DNA of 64,000 nucleotides from Owenia fusiformis (lineage: Eukaryota > Annelida > Polychaeta > Sabellida > Oweniidae), in assembly GCA_903813345.2 (NCBI GenBank), contig CAIIXF020000003.1, positions 4,985,815 to 5,049,814 on the forward strand. Direction: 5' to 3'. A model generated the notes under the pieces. It did no database searches, was not told the DNA's origin, and saw only the letters and a program-made list of their open reading frames with translations. Below, in pieces: positions 53,201-62,200 of this stretch. How positions within the stretch are numbered: the first letter of the stretch is position 1; each line of letters opens with the position of its first letter. The position numbers and the translations under genes are program-made.

Positions 53201-56200
53201 CATTTTTTGTTTTCATAGTGCAATTGTTTTTGCTCCTTTCTACCAATTCTTGAGAATGAAATAAAATGTCTTTCCAAACCTTGTTGGAACAAAATAGCAT
53301 ACACAACATGTTTTTAGACCTCTCAATATTATAGTTATACAAAGGAATTTTTGGTTGATTTTAAAAAAGTATTCAAAAAATTAAAACAAAATCCCCCTTA
53401 AATAGATAAAAATCAAGATAAACTTATTATTTCATTAACAAGATACTTTTTTACAATCAACCAAAATTTCGTTTGTACAATTACAATATTGAGAGACCTA
53501 AACATGTTGTGTTTATGTCGTTTTTTTCCAATGAGGTTCGGAAAGATGTTTCATTTCACTCTGGAAACATGATACCAAGAACAAAACAAGTGTTTGATGC
53601 GTTTTCTAAAAGAATATAGATGAAAGTATATACATATTTTTCAAATTATATTGTTACCATTCAAAAGATGACTATTAAATTGACGATGTGTTAAATTTTT
53701 GGATTTTTTTATGACTGGTTTAAGTGAAACGTGTGTTCAAAAAGTTCTCCATATCGATACCACTCCTTTACAGAATTAATGATATGGAAGAATGGAAGTT
53801 GTAAGAATTTGTTATAGACCACCAACCGCCACCCACCACCTCCAGATCACCAACCGCCGTCACAAAAAACGGAGACCATAACGGTTTGGTTCAGAACATC
53901 TGGCTTTGGAACAGAATGTGTGTAATTTGTTACTTTAAAACAATCTATGGTGCAAAAATTGAAAGTAAAATGCTGTTGCAGTTTTAAACCAAAAGCTGTG
54001 AAAAGGTAAGAATTTCTTGTTCCGAAACGAAACCAAAATGCTGAGTTTTTGTTCTCTGTTCCAACCTGCAGAATTAGGAACAAAATCAGGTATCTGTGAG
54101 ACCTGTAGTTCATACAAATATTCATAAGCTTACTACAACAGTTTCAGGGAGCTCTCTGAATCCATAAGAGTCTTTGGCTGGTAGTTTACCTCCCCTCAGA
54201 AGCTCATATACAGATGGAAAGCTGGAGAGTGTGTGCACGAGACTCATAAAGTACTGCAAATACACATAATACTTGTCAGTAATTCTGCTTTTAACTTATT
54301 TTTTATAATGTACTTGGCTTTGTATACAGTATATTAACATCAAGTGTATAAAATTAACTTCTGATTCAACTGAATAATTTTGAAGGTAATTCTCACTTTT
54401 TGACAAAATCAAAAGTTGCATCATGAAAAAATGAAAGAATAATGAGATGACCAAATAGAAAATGAGTTATACTACTATACCTTATGAGCAGATTTATCTA
54501 TTGGGTCAATTGGCCAGATCCTTGGGGTGTACACAAAATTATCCTCACTGTCACACTCCAGTGTGGACCACAATTCTCTTATCAGATTATTAAAAAAACC
54601 TAAAAACAATAGAAAAGGTTTATGAATATGAAACATGAGCAACATATTATTTTTGCTAAAAATTTCAATTTTATGAATAATGGGAAAAGCAGCTTCATGT
54701 CTGCCTTCATAGTTATGTTTCTGTATATGTTTATGTACAAGAAAGTGAATTTTTGGAGTTGAACAAACCTGAGCTATCTAGTGGCTTTATGCCTAGAATT
54801 GAACCTACCTGAGCTATCTAGTGCCATTATGCCTAGAATTGAACCTACCTGAGCTGTCTAGTGCAATTATGTCTAGAGTTGAAGGTACCTGAGCTGTCTA
54901 ATGCCATTATGCCTAGAATTGAACCTACCTGAGCTGTCTAGTGCCACAATGCCTAGTGTTGAACCTACCTGAGCTGTCTAGTGCCTTTATGCCTAGAATT
55001 GAACCTACCTGAGCTGTCTAGTGCCTTTATGCCTAGAATTGAACCTACCTGAGCCATCTAGTGCCACTATGCCTAGAATTGAACCTACCTGAGCCATCTA
55101 GTGCCACTATGCCTAAAGTTGAACCTACCTGAGCTGTCTAGTGCCATTATGTCTAGAGTTGAAGGTACCTGAGCTGTCTAATGCCATTATGCCTAGAATT
55201 GAACCTACCAGAGCTGTCTAGTGCAATTATGCCTAGAGTTGAACCTACCTGAGCTATCTAGTGCCACTATGCCTGGAGTTGTACCTGCCACCTGAGATAT
55301 CATGTAACCATACCCAAATTTCTCACGTTTGCTCACCTAGAATGTATTCATATGCAAAAATATATATAACATGGTATTTAAATGACTAAATGCATCCATC
55401 TGGTAACACACGCCTCAATCCTAGAATTCTTTGCTGAAGGATATTGTACAAAAGGCATTCTTTAGGTGTACTTTAAATGATTGAAGTATACCTCCAGTGG
55501 CATAGCCAGGATTTTGCAGGAGGGGATTCAAATATTTTTGGCAACATTTTTTTTGGAGCTGCCTAATTTGCTTAAATTTTGCCAAATTTGCTTAATTTTG
55601 GTCCATTTTATTAATTTTTGCCAGTGTGCTGAAATTTAAAGTTTTACCTTTGCCAAACATTTGCAAGAGCAAAATCATAAGACAAGTGGAATATCACATT
55701 TTTTGACCAATTTCGTTAATTTGGAACATTTATGGGCAAAAATCTAGAACTTTTTTTCAGCAAAGGCTTGATAAAATCTCTTTAAATTTTTATGTTTTTA
55801 CCACTTTGTGCCAGAAAAATAAATCCAAAATAAATAGCTCAAGGACATAGACTCCCCCCCCCAATTTAATTCAAGCAAAGGTTGTGTAATTCTATTGTCT
55901 ATTTTCCATTACTTGCACAATGTGCTCTTCAAATAAATAAGAGGCAAAAATTGGCAAAAATGTGAATTTTGAAAGTGACTCCTGGCCAAAAATAGAGTTT
56001 TCTAGTGTCCAGAACTTTGGTGCATATCACGTGCATTGCATCACTGAATTTTCACATATTCAAAATTATTTGACGCGTTATATTAGGGACCATTTTGACC
56101 TCATATCCCAATTAGACAGTTTATTTGTACAATTGAATTCCTTTTGATGGTATTGGAACAGTATTTCAGGCCTAAAATGCAGTGCAAACCTATTATCGCC

Positions 56201-59200
56201 CATTTTATTTTACTCAACATAAAGTTATACATCTCAGTTAAATCCATCTTTGCATATACCTCGAATATCTAAGGTAATCAAAAAACGATAAATTACTGAA
56301 ATACTGGAAAAAATTGACCCAAAATTTGGGGGTTCACATAATTGCTGGAAAGGTGGACGTTCAATTTTTTTAGTTAAGATTTTGGGGGGAACCCTCTATA
56401 TATATTTTCAAAAATATGATAATATAAAGATGTACACTATATGTAATATGGTGTAATCTAATGTGTAGATGAGAAAAAATGTGAAACTCTATAGTTTGCA
56501 TGTTTAAACTAGAGGAGAATAGTAAGGATTAAAGAAATGTAGCGACCAAGGTTTCACAAAATGGATTACAGCTTCTTCAAATTTGTATCTATATTTACAA
56601 GTAGAAACGTTTGGTAAAATGATCACTTTAGAAAATTCCTTTCCTTCCTTATTGAGAAAGTTCACCTACCTGTAGCCTCTTGGCATATCTAGAGCACATG
56701 TACGACACACAATCATCTATGGCACCTGTCTGCTGCAAGAGCAGAAGGCCTTTAGGTGTTGTAGCAAAGTTCAATAAATTGTCCTTTAGTGTCTCTTCCC
56801 AGAATATCCTACATATAAACATATTAGTAAATTTCATTCTAAGCAGTATAGTGAAAATTGTATCAGAGTATGAGTTTCAAGTCTACCTGACTGTTAACTC
56901 CCTCATGCCTGAAAATTTTTGGGAAAATGGAAAGAAATGAAAAACTAAAATGTAAATGACTCTAGAAGCAAGAAAGGGAAGCAACACTCAATAAGTAATA
57001 TATCATTTTGAAGGGCTATACCCATTCTTTATGTTTTTGGAAAAAAATGTGAATATGCAAATGAGAAAGTGTCATTGTGACGTCATAATTCAAGATGGCG
57101 CAGTTAGATTTTTTTTTAAATGGAATTATTTTAGCATTTAATTTTTTATTGAGACTTCAATTTAAAAATTTGAAAACGCAGAATTATAGATCTTTTTATG
57201 TTCCTACTGGTCCATACTTTTAGAAAATGCATTATTCTTGCAGTTTTATTGAAATGAGGCCCCTGGAGACCCCTCAGAATAGCAATAAAGCAAAATCGAT
57301 CATATATGATCGATTTTGTTCTAAGGGGTCTCCAAGGGACCCCTGATGATCAAAATGCATGATTTATCAATTTATTTAATTTTGAAGTCTGTACAAACAT
57401 TTTAAAAAAAAGTTCATGACTTTTCGTTAAGTATTTACAAAGTTACAGTGATCCGAAGTCGGTGAGCGCGTGAAAAATTGCTAAAACGATAAAATTTATT
57501 TGTAGGAGATATGCCATGACACAAATACCACTGGAATCAGCATAAAAAGATCTAAAATTCTGCGTTTTCACATTTTTAAATTGAAGTCTCAATAAAAAAA
57601 TAAATGCTAAAATAATTCCATTTTGAAAAAAATCTAACTGCGCCATCTTGAACCAGAACAACGGCAACGCCAAAGCGTAGCGAATCCCATCGAACAGAAA
57701 TGGCTGGCATTTTTACAAATGAATAGCAAATATCATAAAACAACACACCAGAAAGGCCACCATTTTTAAAATGGTTGCTCACTAGCCAAGTTGTCATCAG
57801 AAGAAATAATATGCTTTTAAGTAGCCACCTCTAAATTTTTTGAAAAATCGCACACATACTTGTAAAATAACACACATAAAAATGGTGGCCATTTTCAAAA
57901 TGGCCGACTACTCCCCAAAGTTTTATTAGACAATGTGCCATGCTTAAAGTATTCACATATCAAATATGATCAAAATCGCTCCACTACTTTTCGAGTTATA
58001 GTAAAATATGTTAAAAAGGCGGCCATTTTTCAAAATTATTTTCAAAATGGCCGCCTTCTACCAAAAGTGTCATAGGACAGTGTGCCATGCTTATAGTAGT
58101 CACATACCAAATATGAACAAAATCGCTCCACGACTTTTCGAGTTATAGTAAAATACGTTAAAATGGCGGCCATTTTTTCAAAATTTTTTTCAAAATGGCC
58201 GCCTTCTACGAAAAGTGTCTTTAGACAGTGTGCAATGCTTATAGTATTCACATACCAAATATGAACAAAATCGCTCCACTGTTTTTTGAGTTACAGCAAA
58301 AATCGTAAAATGACGAGTAAAGGCCGCCATTTTTCAAGATGGCTGCCATGTGCTTCTTTAATATCTACATTTGTAGCATTATTAATGTCCTTTATAATTT
58401 TTTTACATTTAAAACATATTGCTATTACAGTTTTACTTATTGCACCTAAATTACTGTAAAATCGGCACTAAAATGGCCGCCATTTTGAAATGAGCGGCCA
58501 TTTTGAAAATCAGCTTGCGAGCAGAACTTCTACCCCCATAGGGTATATGTGTACAAAATATGAACAAAATTGGGCCAACGGTATTTGAGTTATTGCCCGG
58601 ACGGACGGACGGACAGACGGACGGACGGACGACGTACGTACAGACGTACGTACGGACGGACGGACGGACGGAGGCGTTCCCTATATCCCTCCGAACTTCG
58701 TTCGATGGGATAATTAAGACATCACAATGACACTATCTCATTTGCATATTCACATTTTTTTCAAAAAACATAAAGTATGGGTTGGGTATAGCCCTTCAAA
58801 ATTATATATAACTTATTGGGTGTTGCTTCCTTTTCTTGCTTCTATATATATATCTTTTATTGACTCAATAACCATGTCATGTAAATGACATATCAGTCAC
58901 TACAGTGTACAAAAAACTACAAACTACAACTACATACTACAAAACTACTTTACATCAGTTTCACATGTCAGGGTATGATATCAGTGTGGTGTCTATAGAT
59001 TCATTTACATTTTAGTTTTTTATTTATTTCCATTTTCCCAAAAATATTCAGGCATGAGAGAGTTAAACATGTAGTTTAACGGATTGCTAAACACTGTATT
59101 ACATGTTGTACATGTAGTATAACGGATTGCTAAACACTGTATTACATGTTGTACATGTAGTATAATGGATTGCTAAACACTGTATTACATGTTGTACATG

Positions 59201-62200
59201 TAGTATAACGGATTGCTAAACACTGTATTACATGTTGTACATGTAGTATAATGAATTGCAAAACACTGTATTACATGTTGTACATGTAGTATAATGAATT
59301 GCAAAACACTGTATTACATGTTGTACATGTAGTATAATGAATTGCTAAACACTGTATTACATGTTGTACATGTAGTATAATGAATTGCTAAACACTGTAT
59401 TACATGTTGTACATGTAGTATAATGAATTGCTAAACACTGTATAACATGTTGTACATGTAGTATAATGAATTGCTAAACACTGTATTACATGTTGTACAT
59501 GTAGTATAATGAATTGCTAAACACTGTATTACATGTTGTACATGTAGTATAATGAATTGCTAAACACTGTATTACATGTTGTACATGTAGTATAATGAAT
59601 TGCTAAACACTGTATTACATGTTGTACATGTAGTATAATGAATTGCTAATAATGAATACAAGAGAATTGTAGAATACGGTATGTTTATGTGACAATTGTA
59701 ATATTCACATTTTAAAACACTTGAGAAACTGGGATTAAAATCAAATACCTATTATCATGTATAATAAATATAAAATGAATGCATAAATAAGGGTTATGTA
59801 CTGGGAGGTTTTGGATATGGGGTTTATCCAGAGGGAGATATGCATATCTACCTGAGGGACCGCAGGGACCGAAGGTAGATGTGCATATCTCACGAGGGAT
59901 GAGCCCAATATCCAAACCGACCGTACATAACTGCTTTATCCTATACTAAGTAGAGTTTTCAGGGGCATATGGCCATTTTAATAGTACAAGGTGTAAAAAT
60001 AAATAAATCATATGCAAAGTCATTTTATAGCATTTCCACTACTTACCAGAAGCGGGAAGATATGCACCGAAGCGGAAAGATATGCACCGAAGCGGGAGAT
60101 ATGGCGGGAGATATGGAGGTTCTGGATATGGAAACCTCAAAATCAGGATACGGGATATATCTTACCAACTTATCTCCCTGAAACTCTACTTGGCATAGGA
60201 TAAAACATCATACTATTTTACTTAAGCAATTATCTATCACAAAACCTTCCATTGACTTAATGTTTCACTGCCTCAAAATGATTAAACTTTTTTTTGTCAG
60301 AAAGAACGACGGGAGAACTAATGGAAAAATGTGAAAACTGGTGAAATAGTTACAATGAACACTAATAAATTTAATGTGAATACGACCTTTTATGAATAGT
60401 AGTATAAATTTGTAATTCCAAATGGAACCTTGGAATCCATAGGTTGCACTGGGCAAGTAAAATTATTTCTCAAGGAAGGCCAAGTATGATTTAACTTGAT
60501 CCACCTAGTCTTACACATATCCACCATCCACATCTACTGTCAAATTTAACTTACAGTTCACGAGATTCAGCATGTTCATTATCATCACTATTGTCACTAG
60601 ATGGTGTTGGAGTCTTCGCATTTTCTAATTGTCTTCGTGTTGCTTTCCAAACATTAGATATGACAGTATGTAAATTATAAGGGTATAACACATAGAGTCC
60701 CTCACATGTGCTATATAACTGTCTGCAAACATACATGTAGGCTTCTATAACATAGCAGCTTGGTGGAGGCCCACTCTCCCTAGGCAGGTTCTTTACAAGT
60801 CCTTTACAAACAAACTCAGTAATTGTATGAGCTGGTGCAGATTTTGTGCGAGTGAATCTTTCTTCACGTTCTCCATATAAAAGATGGCGCCTTCCACGAC
60901 TATTTGAGGCAACGACAGAGAGGATTTCCCCGATGTAGACTCGTGTAGTTTCTGAAGCCATGTTCCCACCTTGATCCTGTAATATTGATGTCTTCTTTAA
61001 GCCATGTAAAATGCACTTAAGCAGACATAATGTAAATTACATTTTATAAAGTTTTATTTCATGTTTAAGTTCTTGCAAGGATGCTCTAATTTCTTTAAAA
61101 CATTCATCAATATTTACAAGTAATATCATATGAGTTCTTCCTGTAGTATATAAACAATGAATATAAGTGACTGTGTTGGTTATTTATAATTAACTTTAAT
61201 TTCCACTGAGTTTCTGACTTTTCCAGGTCAACGAAAGGGATTTTAAATTTTACTTTACCATGTGCATGAGCATACTTAGTTAGATCTATAGGGGGTTATC
61301 CAATAATTATAATTCATTTGAGTACTGGACATGTTACGAAAGCCACCTACGCTGCTTCCATCAAGCCAATGTGCTATGGGTGACAAGAGGGCAGAGGTGA
61401 CATCATCATGGCACATACATATCTCTGAGACATCATCACACTGACACAGACGCACTAGGAACTCAGTCACAAGGTAACACAACTCAAAAACACCTGCAAT
61501 TAAATTAACAACATATATCATTACATGAGTGTATGTACTAATGTTGAATATTAATCTACAAGACTGTCATAATATCCATATGTTTTAATAATCCAAATTA
61601 GAATACATTGAATAATGTTGTTATCATTGCAGACAGAAAAGGCATCTACATTTTATCCTGATCACATAACTTAATTTGATCACATACATGTAAATTAGAG
61701 GTCTTTCCTTGACTGTGAGGATGGAGGGACTTGAATGAAGGGTCATTGAGGTCTTTCCTTGACTGTGTGAGGATGGAGGGACTTGACTGAAGGGTCATTG
61801 AGGTCTTTCCTTGACTGTGAGGATGGAGGGACTTGACTGAAGGGTCATTGAGGTCTTTCCTTGACTGTGTGAGGATGGAAGGACTTGAATGAAGGGTCAT
61901 TGAGGTCTTTCCTTGACTGTGAGGATGGAGGGACTTGACTGAAGGGTCATTGAGGTCTTACCTTGACTGTGAGGATGGAGGGACTTGACTGAAGGGTCAT
62001 TGAGGTCTTTCCTTGACTGTGTGAGGATGGAAGGACTTGAATGAAGGGTCATTGAGGTCTTTCCTTGACTGTGAGGATGGAGGGACTTGACTGAAGGGTC
62101 ATTGAGGTCTTACCTTGACTGTGTGAGGATGGAAGGACTTGAATGAAGGGTCATTGAGGTCTTTCCTTGACTGTGAGGATAGAAGGACTTGACTGAAGGG

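Noticed and set aside
60555-60961. ATG at 60961 as the start of a separate small gene
   Set aside because: The frame continues upstream to a good acceptor (TATTACAG) and joins in phase with the exon at 61351-61493, so it is an internal TBC1D32 exon.
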